Source: Thermodesulfobacteriota bacterium (GTDB taxonomy: Bacteria > Desulfobacterota > BSN033 > UBA1163). Taken from it: DNA of 64,000 nucleotides. Shown here piece by piece: positions 35,805 to 46,602 of the stretch (its first letter is position 1; the number at the start of each line of letters is the position of its first letter). Made by a program: the position numbers and the translations under genes. The stretch lies in assembly GCA_026415035.1 (NCBI GenBank), contig JAOAHX010000005.1:92235-156234 (forward strand). Direction: 5' to 3'. The notes under the pieces were generated by a model. That model searched no databases. It was not told the DNA's origin and worked only from the letters and a program-made list of their open reading frames with translations.

Positions 35805-36179
35805 ATGCCGAGAGCAAAGGGTGGACCGAAGACCAGAGCGAGAAGGAAGAAGATCTTGAAGATGGCCAAGGGGTATGTGGGAGGCCGAAGCCGCCTCTAT
35901 CGGACAGCGGTCGATGCCGTCCACCGGGCCCTCGCCTACGCCTACAAGGACCGAAGGAGAAGGAAGAGGGATTTTCGGCGGCTATGGATTGCGAGGATCA
36001 ACGCCGCGGCAAGGCTTCACGGCCTCACCTACAGCGGCCTGATGGATGCCTTGAAAAAGGCCCACGTCGAACTGGATCGGAAGATCCTGGCCGATCTGGC
36101 GGTGGCTGACCCCGGCGCCTTCTTGAAGATCGTCGAAAAGGCCAAAGCCGTCCGGGAGATGAAGCCTCTTCAAGCCTGA
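35805..36179 (+). CDS. rplT: 50S ribosomal protein L20
   Basis: 124 aa. Early assembly protein binding 23S rRNA; in other bacteria it also represses its own operon by binding the leader mRNA. Typical basic N-terminus [22 protein letters not shown] and the C-terminal globular part with [14 protein letters not shown]. Start ATG preceded by GAGAAGGAG. Followed 58 bp later by pheS. Confidence 0.98.
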   Translation: MPRAKGGPKTRARRKKILKMAKGYVGGRSRLYRTAVDAVHRALAYAYKDRRRRKRDFRRLWIARINAAARLHGLTYSGLMDALKKAHVELDRKILADLAVADPGAFLKIVEKAKAVREMKPLQA

Positions 36180-36231
36180 GAGCCCCTTTCTGGGCCTTGT
36201 CGTAGTGCACCGGAGCATCCCTCTGAGGTAG

Positions 36232-37254
<1,023 letters not shown>

Positions 37255-37311
37255 ACGTTCGACCATTAGGAGCAGAGCAAAGGGGTTTCTCCGATTTAGG
37301 GTTCAGGGAAG

Positions 37312-39720
37312 ATGAAGGTCTCGCTCAACTGGCTCAGAGACTACGTGGACATTCGGCTCGACCTGAAAGATCTGGTCCATCTGCTGACCATGGCCGGCCT
37401 GGAGGTGGAATCGGCAACCCCCGTGGGCCAAGGATTGGAGAAGGTGGTCGTCGCCGAGATCGAGGCGATCCGGAAACATCCCAATGCGGATCGTCTCTCC
37501 CTGGTCCGGGTGAGGACTTCGGGCGAGAGGTTCTCCATCGTCTGTGGCGCCACCAATATCCGGGAAGGTCAGAAGGTGCCTCTCGCCCTGGTGGGAGCGA
37601 GACTTCCAAACGGCATCGAGATCAGAAGATCGAAGATCCGGGGAGAGGTCTCCGAAGGGATGCTCTGCTCGGAGATCGAACTGGGGCTCGGAGAGGACGC
37701 CACCGGTATCATGATCCTCGAGCCGCATCTCACCCCGGGGGTCCGATTGGACGAGGCCCTCGGGTTGTCCGACACGGTCCTCGACCTCAGCATCACGCCA
37801 AACCGCCCGGATTGTCTTTGCGTCATCGGGATCGCCCGAGAGATCGCCGCCCTCACCGGAGAACGCCTCCGGTATCCCTCTCTGGCGCTTCCGGACGAGG
37901 GGGATGAAATTCACCAGAAGACCTCTGTGACCCTTCTCGATCCGGACCTCTGCCCTCGTTATGTCGCCCGGCTGATCGAAGGTGTCACGGTCGGGCCTTC
38001 CCCTCGTTGGATGCAGAGCCGCCTGGAGAAGGTCGGGATCCGATCGATCAACAATGTGGTCGATGTCACCAACTATGTGATGATGGAGATGGGCCAACCT
38101 CTTCATGCCTTTGACTTCGACCTTCTCGAGGAGGGAAGGATCGTGGTCCGGAGGGCCCGCCAGGGCGAGACCTTTGTCACCCTCGACGGAGTTAAGCGGA
38201 GCCTGGACGAAGAGATGTTGATGATCTGCGATGGGGTCAAGCCGGTGGCCCTCGCAGGGGTCATGGGGGGGCTTAATTCGGAAATCCGCCCCCAGACCAG
38301 GACCGTCCTGCTCGAAAGCGCCTATTTTCACCCGGCGAACAACCGGAGGACTTCCAAGAGATTAGGGTTGGAGACCGAGGCCTCCTATCGGTTCGGAAGG
38401 GGTGTGGACTATGGAGGATGCCTCAGGGCAGCCGATCGGGCCGCCTCTTTGATCCGGCAGCTTTCCGGGGGCAGGGTGGTCGAGGGGGCCTTGGATGTCT
38501 ATCCCAGACCGATTCGCCCTCCCTCGATTTCCTTGTCCCATTCCCGCGTCGGTCGGCTCCTCGGGATTGAGATCTCACCCCGGAAGATCGTCGCTTATCT
38601 GAGAAACTTGGAGATGGACGTTCAAGAAAACGGGGAAGGACGGTGGGTCGTCACACCTCCGACCTTCCGAAGCGACCTTGAGAGGGAGGTCGATCTGATC
38701 GAAGAACTGGCCCGTCTCGACGGGTATGATAAGATCCCTGTCACCCTTCCGACCGGCCCTCCCTCCTCTGAGGAGATGAGCCGGCAGCGGGTTCTTGAAG
38801 AGAGGGCCAAAGACCTTCTCGTCCAGCATGGATATCATGAAGTGATCACCTATAGCTTCACCTCGCCTTCGGCGCTCGATGGTCTCCATCTCCCTTCCGA
38901 GGACCCCAGACGCCGGATGGTCGCGATCCTGAACCCCCTGACGACCGAGATGTCGGTGCTCAGGACTTCCCTCATCCCAGGTCTGATCGAAACGGCCCGC
39001 TACAACCTCTCCCACCAGAACCGGAACCTGAAGCTCTTCGAGCTGAAGAAGATCTATCTGCCCCAGGAGGGCGAGAAGCTTCCCAGAGAGGTGCAGTTTC
39101 TCGCAGGGTTGGCCATGGGGATGGATCGAGATCCCCACTGGGCCTCGACCGCCCGGGAGATCGATTTTTACGACCTCAAGGGCTGCATCGAAGATCTCTG
39201 CGAGTTTCTTCAGATTCAAGGGGTCACCTTCCAAAAAACGGAGGAGATCCCTTACCTCCATCCGGGCAAGGCCTCCCAGATCCTCCTCAGGGGTGAGGCG
39301 ATCGGGGTGGTCGGCGAAATCCATCCCGACACGTTGAGGTATTACGAGATTCCTGCGAGGGCCTACCTCTTCGAAATCGACTTTGAAGCCCTGGTCAAAG
39401 GGGTGACCGAGAAGAAGAAGGTTCAACCCCTCCCCAGATTTCCATCGGTCTTCAGAGATCTCTCCCTCGTCGTGGAGGAGGATCTCGAGGTGGAGAGAGT
39501 CGAACAGGCCATCCGCTCCCTGCAGCCGCCCTTTATCGACGAGATCAGACTTTTCGATCTCTACCGGGGGGCCCCGATTCCACAGGGCAAAAAGAGCCTC
39601 ACCTATCGACTTCGATACCAAGCCAGCGATCGGACCCTGACGGATGAGGAGGTCAACCGAGTTCACGAACAGGTGATCCAGAGGCTAAGGGAGATCTTTC
39701 GAGCCGAATTGAGGAGTTGA
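37312..39720 (+). CDS. pheT: phenylalanyl-tRNA synthetase beta subunit
   Basis: 802 aa. Structural and editing subunit. Domains in order: OB-fold tRNA-binding domain (VVVAEIEAIRKHPNADRLSLV), B3/B4 editing domain (about 205-380), B5 DNA-binding-like domain, catalytic-like domain, and C-terminal ferredoxin-like anticodon-binding domain (LPRFPSVFRDLSLVVEE to the end). Length is normal. Followed by the ihfA gene 27 bp on, the classical bacterial order. Confidence 0.97.
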   Translation: MKVSLNWLRDYVDIRLDLKDLVHLLTMAGLEVESATPVGQGLEKVVVAEIEAIRKHPNADRLSLVRVRTSGERFSIVCGATNIREGQKVPLALVGARLPNGIEIRRSKIRGEVSEGMLCSEIELGLGEDATGIMILEPHLTPGVRLDEALGLSDTVLDLSITPNRPDCLCVIGIAREIAALTGERLRYPSLALPDEGDEIHQKTSVTLLDPDLCPRYVARLIEGVTVGPSPRWMQSRLEKVGIRSINNVVDVTNYVMMEMGQPLHAFDFDLLEEGRIVVRRARQGETFVTLDGVKRSLDEEMLMICDGVKPVALAGVMGGLNSEIRPQTRTVLLESAYFHPANNRRTSKRLGLETEASYRFGRGVDYGGCLRAADRAASLIRQLSGGRVVEGALDVYPRPIRPPSISLSHSRVGRLLGIEISPRKIVAYLRNLEMDVQENGEGRWVVTPPTFRSDLEREVDLIEELARLDGYDKIPVTLPTGPPSSEEMSRQRVLEERAKDLLVQHGYHEVITYSFTSPSALDGLHLPSEDPRRRMVAILNPLTTEMSVLRTSLIPGLIETARYNLSHQNRNLKLFELKKIYLPQEGEKLPREVQFLAGLAMGMDRDPHWASTAREIDFYDLKGCIEDLCEFLQIQGVTFQKTEEIPYLHPGKASQILLRGEAIGVVGEIHPDTLRYYEIPARAYLFEIDFEALVKGVTEKKKVQPLPRFPSVFRDLSLVVEEDLEVERVEQAIRSLQPPFIDEIRLFDLYRGAPIPQGKKSLTYRLRYQASDRTLTDEEVNRVHEQVIQRLREIFRAELRS

Positions 39721-39747
39721 AGCTTTTGGGGAAAGGAGGATGAGGCG

Positions 39748-40086
39748 ATGACGAAGATCGACATCGTGGAGGCCATTTACGAGAAGGTCGGCTTTTCGAA
39801 GAAAGAGGTGGCCAGGATCGTGGAGACCATCTTCGACATCATCAAAGAGCATCTTCAGCACCATGACAAGTTGAAGATCTCGGGGTTCGGAAACTTCGTC
39901 GTCCGAAACAAGCGCTCCAGGCGGGGCCGCAATCCCCAGACCGGCGATGACATCGAGATCACCCCGAGGCGGATTTTGACCTTTAAGCCCAGCCAGGTGC
40001 TGAAAGCCAGCCTGAACCGGAGGGACCTCCAGCCTCAAGAACCCCAGGCTTCCCCGGAGGGAGGCGGCTTGGGATCATCCAGCTGA
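39748..40086 (+). CDS. ihfA: integration host factor alpha subunit (HU/IHF family)
   Basis: 112 aa DNA-bending protein. KIDIVEAIYEKVGFSKKEVARIVETIF begins the dimerisation domain (split motif), and the DNA-inserting arm carries RGRNPQTGDDIEI with the intercalating proline, as in IHF-alpha. The last about 18 residues (rich in Gln, Pro, Gly and Ser) extend beyond typical 95-aa proteins. Its place after pheT supports IHF-alpha rather than HU. IHF commonly assists sigma-54 promoters such as the one proposed at 11.1 kb. Confidence 0.93.
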   Translation: MTKIDIVEAIYEKVGFSKKEVARIVETIFDIIKEHLQHHDKLKISGFGNFVVRNKRSRRGRNPQTGDDIEITPRRILTFKPSQVLKASLNRRDLQPQEPQASPEGGGLGSSS

Positions 40087-40179
40087 AGGGAGACTTCCAT
40101 GGTCAACCCCTGACCGTAGTCCTTCACACCTGTTCGATGGGACAGGAGAAGGCCTTCAGCGAAGGGAGGTGAGCCAGCC

Positions 40180-40575
40180 GTGGTTAGATGGGTAGGGAAA
40201 GAAGAGGTAGAATCTCCTGCCTCGCAGGAGAGGCTCTTTTACCGGATCGGAGAAGTCAGCCGAATGACAGGGGTCAAACCCCATGTCCTCCGATACTGGG
40301 AGTCCGAATTCAAGGTGATCAAACCTCACAAAGGAGGCTCCCTCCAGCGACTCTATCGAAAGAAGGACGTCGACCTCATCCTCAAGATCAAGAAGCTCCT
40401 CTACGAGGAAGGCTACACCATCTCTGGAGCCAAAAGGAAGATCAAGGAGCTCGAGCGAGCCGAGCCCCCCAGGGTCCCATTGAGGTTGGTGGAGAGAAGG
40501 CCGAGGGAGAGGACCCAGGAACTGCTTTCGATCATCAGAGAAGAGCTGAAGGAGATCCGGAGGTTGCTGGAATAG
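40180..40575 (+). CDS. MerR-family transcriptional regulator
   Basis: 131 aa from GTG with GGAGGT 9 bases upstream. MerR-type winged helix at about 17-85: [21 protein letters not shown], then [20 protein letters not shown] and the second helix pair [13 protein letters not shown]. The C-terminus is a short coiled coil without metal-binding cysteines. A MerR gene directly after ihfA is a recurrent order in delta-proteobacterial genomes; its targets are unknown. Confidence 0.92.
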   Translation: MVRWVGKEEVESPASQERLFYRIGEVSRMTGVKPHVLRYWESEFKVIKPHKGGSLQRLYRKKDVDLILKIKKLLYEEGYTISGAKRKIKELERAEPPRVPLRLVERRPRERTQELLSIIREELKEIRRLLE

Positions 40576-40587
40576 AAGAAATTCGTC

Positions 40588-40616
40588 TGGACTTTTTCGA
40601 AAAAATTGAATATACT
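40588..40616 (+). promoter_or_regulatory. promoter of tRNA-Pro
   Basis: TGGACT (40588-40593), 17-base spacer, TATACT (40611-40616), 25 bases upstream of the mature tRNA. The -10 is strong, the -35 weak. Confidence 0.6.
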
Positions 40617-40639
40617 TTTCTCACGATTCCCAATTCTTG

Positions 40640-40718
<79 letters not shown>

Positions 40719-40976
40719 TCTTTTTTACCCCTGCTCATAGGATCTCCTCCCTTTGGTCCCCAATTCCCGGTCACCTTCCTCCCTTCATCCGTCGATCTTC
40801 AGGGTTGGGAAACCTCCCATCCCATTCGGAGTCGAGTAAAACGAAGAGGATTGTTGGGGGGGGGTTGGGATTGAAAAAGGGCGGCATCCTCCTCGCCCTC
40901 AATCCGGAAGTCTTTGTTGATGTCATGATGGGGATATGCTAAAATTTTTTCGATTCCATTTCCTTCGCCCTCATCC
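40719..40976 (+). other. non-coding stretch between tRNA-Pro and surE
   Basis: About 258 bases with no convincing gene or terminator hairpin. Short open frames here have no ribosome binding site. It contains the surE promoter candidate. Confidence 0.6.
40917..40945 (+). promoter_or_regulatory. promoter candidate of surE
   Basis: TTGATG (40917-40922), 17-base spacer, TAAAAT (40940-40945). The leader of about 25 bases before the surE ATG is pyrimidine-rich and has no Shine-Dalgarno sequence. Confidence 0.5.
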
Positions 40977-41732
40977 ATGAAGCAGAGGCCGATTCTCTTG
41001 GTCACGAACGACGATGGCATCCATTCGAAAGGCATCCTCATTCTGGCCAAGGCCCTCCGGGAAGTGGGAGAGGTCTTCGTCGTGGCTCCGGACCGGGAGG
41101 AGAGCGCCATCGCCCATTCACTCACCCTCCATCGCCCCCTTCGGGTCGAGAAGATCAAGAGAAACTACTATGCCGTCGACGGGACGCCGGCCGATTGCGT
41201 CCATTTAGGGGTCAATGTCCTGCTGCCCCGCAGGCCCCAGCTCGTGGTGGCCGGGATCAACAAGGGTGGAAATTTGGGGGACGATGTGACCTACTCCGGG
41301 ACCGTCTCGGCCGCTTTCGAAGGCACCCTTCTGGGAATCCCCTCCTTTGCGATTTCGTTGGTCGCCCGGAGCCATTTCAAGTTCGAGGGGGCGGCACGAT
41401 TTGCCGTGAGGCTCGCCCGGTTCATCCTCAAGCACGGCCTCCCCAAGGATGTCCTCCTCAACGTCAACGTCCCCAACCTCAAAGAGGAGGAGATTCAATC
41501 CTACCGGATCACCCGTCAGGGGAGATGGGTCCATAACGGGAGCGGCGTCATCGAAAAGACCGATCCGAGAGGGAGAAAGTATTACTGGATCGGAAGTGGA
41601 CAGTTCATCTTCGATCAGAAGAAGGATACCGATTTCGAGGCGGTCTCCCGATCCTCCATCTCGATCACTCCGCTCCATCTCGACCTGACCCATTATGGCT
41701 CCATCCGTCTTATGAAACAATGGAAGATTTGA
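40977..41732 (+). CDS. surE: 5'-nucleotidase SurE
   Basis: 251 aa metal-dependent nucleoside monophosphate phosphatase of survival-protein E family. Active-site loop LVTNDDGIHSKGI (Asp-Asp at 11-12) near the N-terminus, APDREESAIAHSLT, and INKGGNLGDDVTYSGTVSAA with the second metal-binding Asn. Length is normal. No ribosome binding site is visible before the ATG. First gene of a run leading to the two FBPases. Confidence 0.95.
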   Translation: MKQRPILLVTNDDGIHSKGILILAKALREVGEVFVVAPDREESAIAHSLTLHRPLRVEKIKRNYYAVDGTPADCVHLGVNVLLPRRPQLVVAGINKGGNLGDDVTYSGTVSAAFEGTLLGIPSFAISLVARSHFKFEGAARFAVRLARFILKHGLPKDVLLNVNVPNLKEEEIQSYRITRQGRWVHNGSGVIEKTDPRGRKYYWIGSGQFIFDQKKDTDFEAVSRSSISITPLHLDLTHYGSIRLMKQWKI

Positions 41733-41761
41733 TCCCTCAAAAAGGGGGAAAGGGGGAAGAG

Positions 41762-42862
41762 ATGAGGACGACATTGAGCGTCATCAAAGCCGACGTCGGA
41801 AGCATCGGAGGCCACATCCGGCCGAGCGAGAGGCTGATCCAGGCGGTCAAAGATTTCATAAACGAGAAGGGGAGGGGAGTGGTTCTTGACTCCTTCGTCA
41901 GTCACACCGGAGACGATATTGCGATCCTCTTCTCCCACACCCACGGCAAGGGAAGCGATAAGGTCCACGGCCTGGCCTGGGATGCCTTCGTCGCGGGGAC
42001 GAAGGTGGCCAAGGAGCAGGGGCTCTACGGGGCCGGACAGGACCTGCTCAAGGATTCCTTTTCGGGAAACGTGAAGGGGATGGGTCCTGCGGTGGCCGAG
42101 ATGGAGTTCGAGGAGCGGCCCAACGAACCCTTTCTCCTCTTCGCGGCGGACAAGACCGACCCGGGGGCTTACAACCTCCCCCTCTATCTCGCCTTTGCCG
42201 ACCCGATGTACAATGCCGGCCTCATCCTCAGCCCCTCGATGAACAAGGGGTTTAAGTTCGTCATCATGGACGTCAATTATACCGAGGGCGATCGGGTGAT
42301 CGAGCTCCATGCACCGGAGGAGCTTTACGACATCGCTGCCCTGCTGCGGGACAACCAGCGCTTCGTCATCGAAGCCATCTATTCGAGGAACACCGGAGAG
42401 ATCGCGGCCTCGGTGAGCACGACCCGGCTTCACAATATCGCGGGCAAATATACGGGGAAGGACGATCCGGTGATGCTCGTCAGGGTCCAGGGCGCCTTCC
42501 CGGCCACGGGCGAGGTCTTGGCTCCCTTCAATATCGGCCATTATGTCGCCGGGTTCATGAGAGGGAGCCACACCGGACCCCTGATGCCTGTCAGGATGAA
42601 CTCGACCATCTCCTACTTTGACGGACCGCCAGTGGTCTGCTGCATGGCGTTCTGTGTCCATGAGGGGAAGTTGACCGAGCCTGCCGATGCCTTCGACCAT
42701 CCCTACTGGGACTGGGTGAGGGGGAACGTCTCCCGGAAGGCCACCGAAATGCGTCAGCAGGGATTTTCGGGCGCGGCCATGCTCCCCTACAACGAACTCG
42801 AATATGGGGGGATCGTCGAGAAGATGAAGGTCCTCGACCAGAAATTCACCGTGAGGAGATAG
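41762..42862 (+). CDS. fbpA/P: bifunctional fructose-1,6-bisphosphate aldolase/phosphatase (FBPA/P, type V FBPase)
   Basis: 366 aa. Strictly gluconeogenic enzyme known from archaea and deep-branching or thermophilic bacteria, which joins triose phosphates and dephosphorylates the product in one active site with Mg ions. The start at 41762 gives MRTTLSVIKADVGSIGGH, the typical N-terminus with the metal-binding Asp. Also visible: FSHTHGKGSDKVHGLAWDAF, FAADKTDPGAYNLPLY and GHYVAGFMRGSHTGPLMPV. A GGGGGAAGAG ribosome binding site precedes it. It is followed 6 bp later by a class I FBPase, an unusual redundancy. Confidence 0.93.
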   Translation: MRTTLSVIKADVGSIGGHIRPSERLIQAVKDFINEKGRGVVLDSFVSHTGDDIAILFSHTHGKGSDKVHGLAWDAFVAGTKVAKEQGLYGAGQDLLKDSFSGNVKGMGPAVAEMEFEERPNEPFLLFAADKTDPGAYNLPLYLAFADPMYNAGLILSPSMNKGFKFVIMDVNYTEGDRVIELHAPEELYDIAALLRDNQRFVIEAIYSRNTGEIAASVSTTRLHNIAGKYTGKDDPVMLVRVQGAFPATGEVLAPFNIGHYVAGFMRGSHTGPLMPVRMNSTISYFDGPPVVCCMAFCVHEGKLTEPADAFDHPYWDWVRGNVSRKATEMRQQGFSGAAMLPYNELEYGGIVEKMKVLDQKFTVRR

Positions 42863-42868
42863 CCTCCC

Positions 42869-43876
42869 ATGATCCAATTCGAACAGACCTTTATGAACTT
42901 TCTTCTCCAGCATCAGGAGAGGCACGGCCGAACCTACCATTTTCTGATCCTGATGGACGCCCTCCTCAGCGCAGGGAAGTACATCCAACACTACTACCTC
43001 ACCGGGGCCCTGAAGGGATATCTGGGCTCGGCCGGTGGCAGAAATGTCCAGGGCGAAGAGGTGATGCGCATGGACGAGATCGCCCAGGAGATCACCCTTC
43101 ACTATCTCAGGGCCTCGGGCCGGGTCATCCATGCGGTGAGCGAGGAGTCCGAAGGGATCATCGAGATGAACCCCGAAGGTCGATATTTTGTCTACTTCGA
43201 TCCGATGGACGGTTCCTCCAATGTCCCCCATGGTCTTCCGATCGGATTCCTCTTCGGGATCGCGAAGCGAAATCTGGAAGGTCCAGAAGACGGACATCTC
43301 CGGCCGGGGAAGGAGTATATTGCCGCCGGCATGTTCGTCATCCCCACCGGGACCTTCACCCTGGCCCTCAAGGAGGCCGGGGCCTGGCAGTTTCACATCG
43401 ATGAGACGATGAACTTCGTCCGACCTTCGAGGGTGATCCTTCCAGAGGACCCCAAGACCTGGGAGCTTTCCTTCAATTCGGCCAACCGGAATACCTATGC
43501 GCGGGGTGTCCAAAGGTGGATCGCCGAAAACGAGAAGAAATATGCCTTCCGGTATTTGGGCGCCCTGGCCGGGGACATCCATCGGCTCCTCAACAACGGC
43601 GGGATGTTCCTTTATCCCGCGATCGTCAACCATCCCGATCCCAAGAAGAATCGGCCGGAGGGAAAGCTCAGGCTGATGTATGAGGGGGCGGTGGTGGCCT
43701 TCATCTGTCGGGAGGCAGGCGGGGCGGCCGTGGATGAGACCGGGACGCCCATCTTGGAGATTCAACCCAGAAGACCCCACCAGCGGACCGCGCTCTACGT
43801 GGGTTCCAAACCCTTGGTGGAGGATATCGCAAGGGTTCTCACTGGTCATGGAGAAGCGCATCCCGGTCCTCTGTAA
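42869..43876 (+). CDS. fbp: class I fructose-1,6-bisphosphatase
   Basis: 335 aa. Hydrolyses fructose-1,6-bisphosphate to fructose-6-phosphate. Metal-binding motif FVYFDPMDGSSNVPHGLPIG (split here; the DPMDGSSN core is diagnostic), earlier VSEESEG, and GGMFLYPAIVNHP with KLRLMYEGAVVAFI near the C-terminus. The fold is unrelated to the FBPA/P just upstream, so the same reaction is encoded twice in tandem. Spacing of 6 bp indicates cotranscription. Confidence 0.95.
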   Translation: MIQFEQTFMNFLLQHQERHGRTYHFLILMDALLSAGKYIQHYYLTGALKGYLGSAGGRNVQGEEVMRMDEIAQEITLHYLRASGRVIHAVSEESEGIIEMNPEGRYFVYFDPMDGSSNVPHGLPIGFLFGIAKRNLEGPEDGHLRPGKEYIAAGMFVIPTGTFTLALKEAGAWQFHIDETMNFVRPSRVILPEDPKTWELSFNSANRNTYARGVQRWIAENEKKYAFRYLGALAGDIHRLLNNGGMFLYPAIVNHPDPKKNRPEGKLRLMYEGAVVAFICREAGGAAVDETGTPILEIQPRRPHQRTALYVGSKPLVEDIARVLTGHGEAHPGPL

Positions 43877-43932
43877 TAAAATTTTCCCTTTTTCGACGTG
43901 CCCCTCGCCCATTTCCTCGAAAGGAGGACATC

Positions 43933-45225
43933 ATGACCCAGAGAACCGTATCCCAATCCGATTTTGACAAGGCCCTTGAAATTGGCCGTCCCCCCAACGT
44001 CCGGAGGCTCTTCCCTCACTCCAGGGCCCTGATCGTGAGCGGCAAGGTGGTGGACCGGGCGATGAGGGCCAAAGGGAAGGCCATCGCCATGGCCGCCAAT
44101 GCCCGAAATCAGCTCATCATCCGGGGCGTCCTTCTTGCGGCCCAGCGGGCCAATGCGCCGGTGATCATCGAAATCGCCAAATCGGAGGGAGGCACCAAGG
44201 CCTACTGCGCGGTCAATTACTGGAATATGGCGATCCTGGTCGATCAGGTCTGCAACGAGCTCGGGATCACCATCCCCGTGGCGATCCATGCCGATCATTA
44301 TGGGATCCGAAACGAAAAAGACCTCGAGATGGCCAAAAGCGAAATCCCCACGCTCTTCGAGGCAGGCATGACCTCGATCGCCATCGATGCCTCTCACCTT
44401 CCGGACGATCAGAATTTGCTGGCCAATATCGCCCTCCATCCCTATGTCCCCAAGTGGGCAGGCCTTGAGACCGAGGTGGGCGAGATCAAGGGAGAGAGCG
44501 GGCTATCGACCGTGGAGGAGGCGCTCTTTCTCATCCAGGGCTTGAATGCCCATGAGATCTTTCCGGATTGGATCGCCTTGAATAACGGCACGACCCATGG
44601 CATCGAAGAGAAGGATTCGGGGATCCAGGTCCAGTTGACCGCGGAGATCCACAAGGCCCTCGAACCATATCAGGTCTCAGGGGCCCAGCACGGAACCTCG
44701 GGCAACAGCTCCGAGCGGCTCAGGCAGATCGCCCAGCAGACCCGGACGACAAAGGCCAATGTCGCCACGGCGCTCCAGATGATCTCCTGGGGGGTCCAGG
44801 TCAACGACTATGGAAATGCCATCCTGGACAAAGAGGGAAATTTCCTCAAGGTGAAGGACGCCGGCGTGGCCGAGGAACTCTGGCAGGAGATGGTGGCCTA
44901 TGCCCAGTCGAAAAACTGGAAAAAGGGGGACTACAAGAACCTGAACCTCCCCTTTGAGAACAAGTTGATGGCCCAGCCCAGAGAGATCCGGGATCGGATC
45001 GTCAGGCAGGTAGAGGCCTTTGCCTACAAGATGATGACCGAGGTCTTTAACGCGACGGATACGGCCCCTCTTGCCATCGAGGCCATTCTGAAGGCGGGTT
45101 CCTATGACCTGGGGCCAAAGGTGGGCCGGATCGAAGATCCCGCGGAATGGACCGAGGAGAAGATCAGGGCGAAGGCCAGCCGGCTGCAGAGCGACAAGGG
45201 GGTTGCCGGAAGGTTTGACGATTGA
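43933..45225 (+). CDS. fba: class II fructose-bisphosphate aldolase family protein, with divergent C-terminal motif
   Basis: 430 aa, longer than the usual 300-360. Zinc and catalytic residues are present: HADH (119-122), ETEVGEIKGESG (179-190), THG (221-223), GAQHGTSG (250-257). The segment that normally reads N-I-D-T-D is KANVATAL (274-281) here, so two conserved acidic residues are missing, which may alter substrate preference. The C-terminal about 130 residues extend beyond the barrel. Placed 56 bp after the FBPase with an AAGGAGG site, it fits a gluconeogenic or sugar-phosphate function; the exact substrate is an inference. Confidence 0.85.
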   Translation: MTQRTVSQSDFDKALEIGRPPNVRRLFPHSRALIVSGKVVDRAMRAKGKAIAMAANARNQLIIRGVLLAAQRANAPVIIEIAKSEGGTKAYCAVNYWNMAILVDQVCNELGITIPVAIHADHYGIRNEKDLEMAKSEIPTLFEAGMTSIAIDASHLPDDQNLLANIALHPYVPKWAGLETEVGEIKGESGLSTVEEALFLIQGLNAHEIFPDWIALNNGTTHGIEEKDSGIQVQLTAEIHKALEPYQVSGAQHGTSGNSSERLRQIAQQTRTTKANVATALQMISWGVQVNDYGNAILDKEGNFLKVKDAGVAEELWQEMVAYAQSKNWKKGDYKNLNLPFENKLMAQPREIRDRIVRQVEAFAYKMMTEVFNATDTAPLAIEAILKAGSYDLGPKVGRIEDPAEWTEEKIRAKASRLQSDKGVAGRFDD

Positions 45226-45249
45226 GAAAGAACGGGGGACCAGGGATCC

Positions 45250-46578
45250 ATGGCCAAACGCGTCTATATCGAGACCTATGGATGTCAGATGAACGAGCAC
45301 GATTCGGCCCGGATCCTCTCCCTTCTGGAACGATTTCAATATGTGGAGACCAAGGAGCCGAAAGAGGCGGATCTCATCTTGATCAACACCTGCAGTGTCC
45401 GAAGAAAGCCGGAGCAGAAGCTCTACAGCGCCCTCGGGCGTTTCAGGAGATTGAAAGAGAAGAAGGGGACGGTCCTCGGGGTGGCTGGCTGTGTCGCCCA
45501 GCAGGAAGGGGAGAGGCTATTGGAGCGGATTCCCTACCTCGATCTCGTGATCGGAACCCATGCCATCCCCCGGCTCCCCCAGATGTTGGCCCGGCTGGAG
45601 GAGGCAGGGGAGAAGGGCTGCCAGACCGCGTTCGATCCTGAAGGACGGTATCTCGATCCGATCCTCCCCCAAAGGTCCTCCCCGGGCGTCAAATCCTTTG
45701 TGACCATCATGCAGGGGTGCAATCAGTTCTGCTCCTATTGCATCGTCCCCTTCGTCCGCGGGGAGGAGAGAAGTCGTCCCAGTCAGGAGATCGTCGAAGA
45801 GGTTCGGACCTTGGCCAGGAGAGGCGTCAAGGAGATCTGCCTCCTTGGCCAGAACGTCAATGCTTATGGGAAGGGTTCGAAGGATGGGGTCGATTTTCCC
45901 GAACTTCTTTCGAGGCTGAACGAGATCGAAGGGATCGAGCGGATCCGCTTCACCACCTCCCATCCCAAGGACCTTTCCGAGGCGCTGATTCAGGCCCATG
46001 GACGTCTCAAAAAGCTCTGTGAACATATCCATCTTCCCTTCCAATCCGGTTCCGACCGGATCTTGGAGGCCATGAACCGGGGTTATACCCGGGAATCCTA
46101 CCTCGAAAAGGTCGCCCGACTGCGGGAGACCTGTCCGAGCATCGCCATCACAGCGGACGTGATCGTCGGTTTCCCAGGAGAGGAAGAGAGGGATTTCGAG
46201 GAGACCCTCGAGTTGGTGGAGAGGGTCCGGTTCGATGACCTCTTCTCCTTCAAATATTCTCCGAGAAAGGGGACGAGGGCCTCGGAGATGCCGGATCAGG
46301 TGGACGAGGGGGTGAAGCAGGAGAGGCTGATCCGCCTCCAGAGACTCCAGCGGGAGATCACCCTTGAGAAGAACCGGGCCATGGAGGGACGGATCGAGGA
46401 AGTCCTGGTGGAGGGGCCCAGCAAGCAGAACCCGAAGGATGTGACCGGCAGGACCCGCACCCACAAGGCGGTCAACTTCGAAGGAGGGCTTCACCTGGTG
46501 GGACAGCTGGTTGAGGTCAGGATCGTCCAAGGCTATGCCCATTCCCTTCGAGGCGCCCTCGTCGCCAACCCCACCTAA
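45250..46578 (+). CDS. miaB: tRNA-2-methylthio-N6-dimethylallyladenosine synthase MiaB
   Basis: 442 aa radical SAM methylthiotransferase acting on A37 of tRNA. UPF0004 domain with cluster cysteines in ETYGCQMNEHDS, NTCSVRRKPE and GVAGCVAQ; radical SAM motif QGCNQFCSYCIVPFVRG (C-x3-C-x2-C); C-terminal TRAM domain (about 375-440). Length and motif spacing favour MiaB over RimO or MtaB. Starts 24 bp after the aldolase gene. Confidence 0.95.
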   Translation: MAKRVYIETYGCQMNEHDSARILSLLERFQYVETKEPKEADLILINTCSVRRKPEQKLYSALGRFRRLKEKKGTVLGVAGCVAQQEGERLLERIPYLDLVIGTHAIPRLPQMLARLEEAGEKGCQTAFDPEGRYLDPILPQRSSPGVKSFVTIMQGCNQFCSYCIVPFVRGEERSRPSQEIVEEVRTLARRGVKEICLLGQNVNAYGKGSKDGVDFPELLSRLNEIEGIERIRFTTSHPKDLSEALIQAHGRLKKLCEHIHLPFQSGSDRILEAMNRGYTRESYLEKVARLRETCPSIAITADVIVGFPGEEERDFEETLELVERVRFDDLFSFKYSPRKGTRASEMPDQVDEGVKQERLIRLQRLQREITLEKNRAMEGRIEEVLVEGPSKQNPKDVTGRTRTHKAVNFEGGLHLVGQLVEVRIVQGYAHSLRGALVANPT

Positions 46579-46602
46579 GAGTACCCCCTTGGGACCCCGC
46601 CT

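Noticed and set aside
41693..43912. A 739-codon open frame opposite the FBPA/P and FBPase genes
   Set aside because: Composition typical of an antisense shadow; both genes on the plus strand have complete family motifs.
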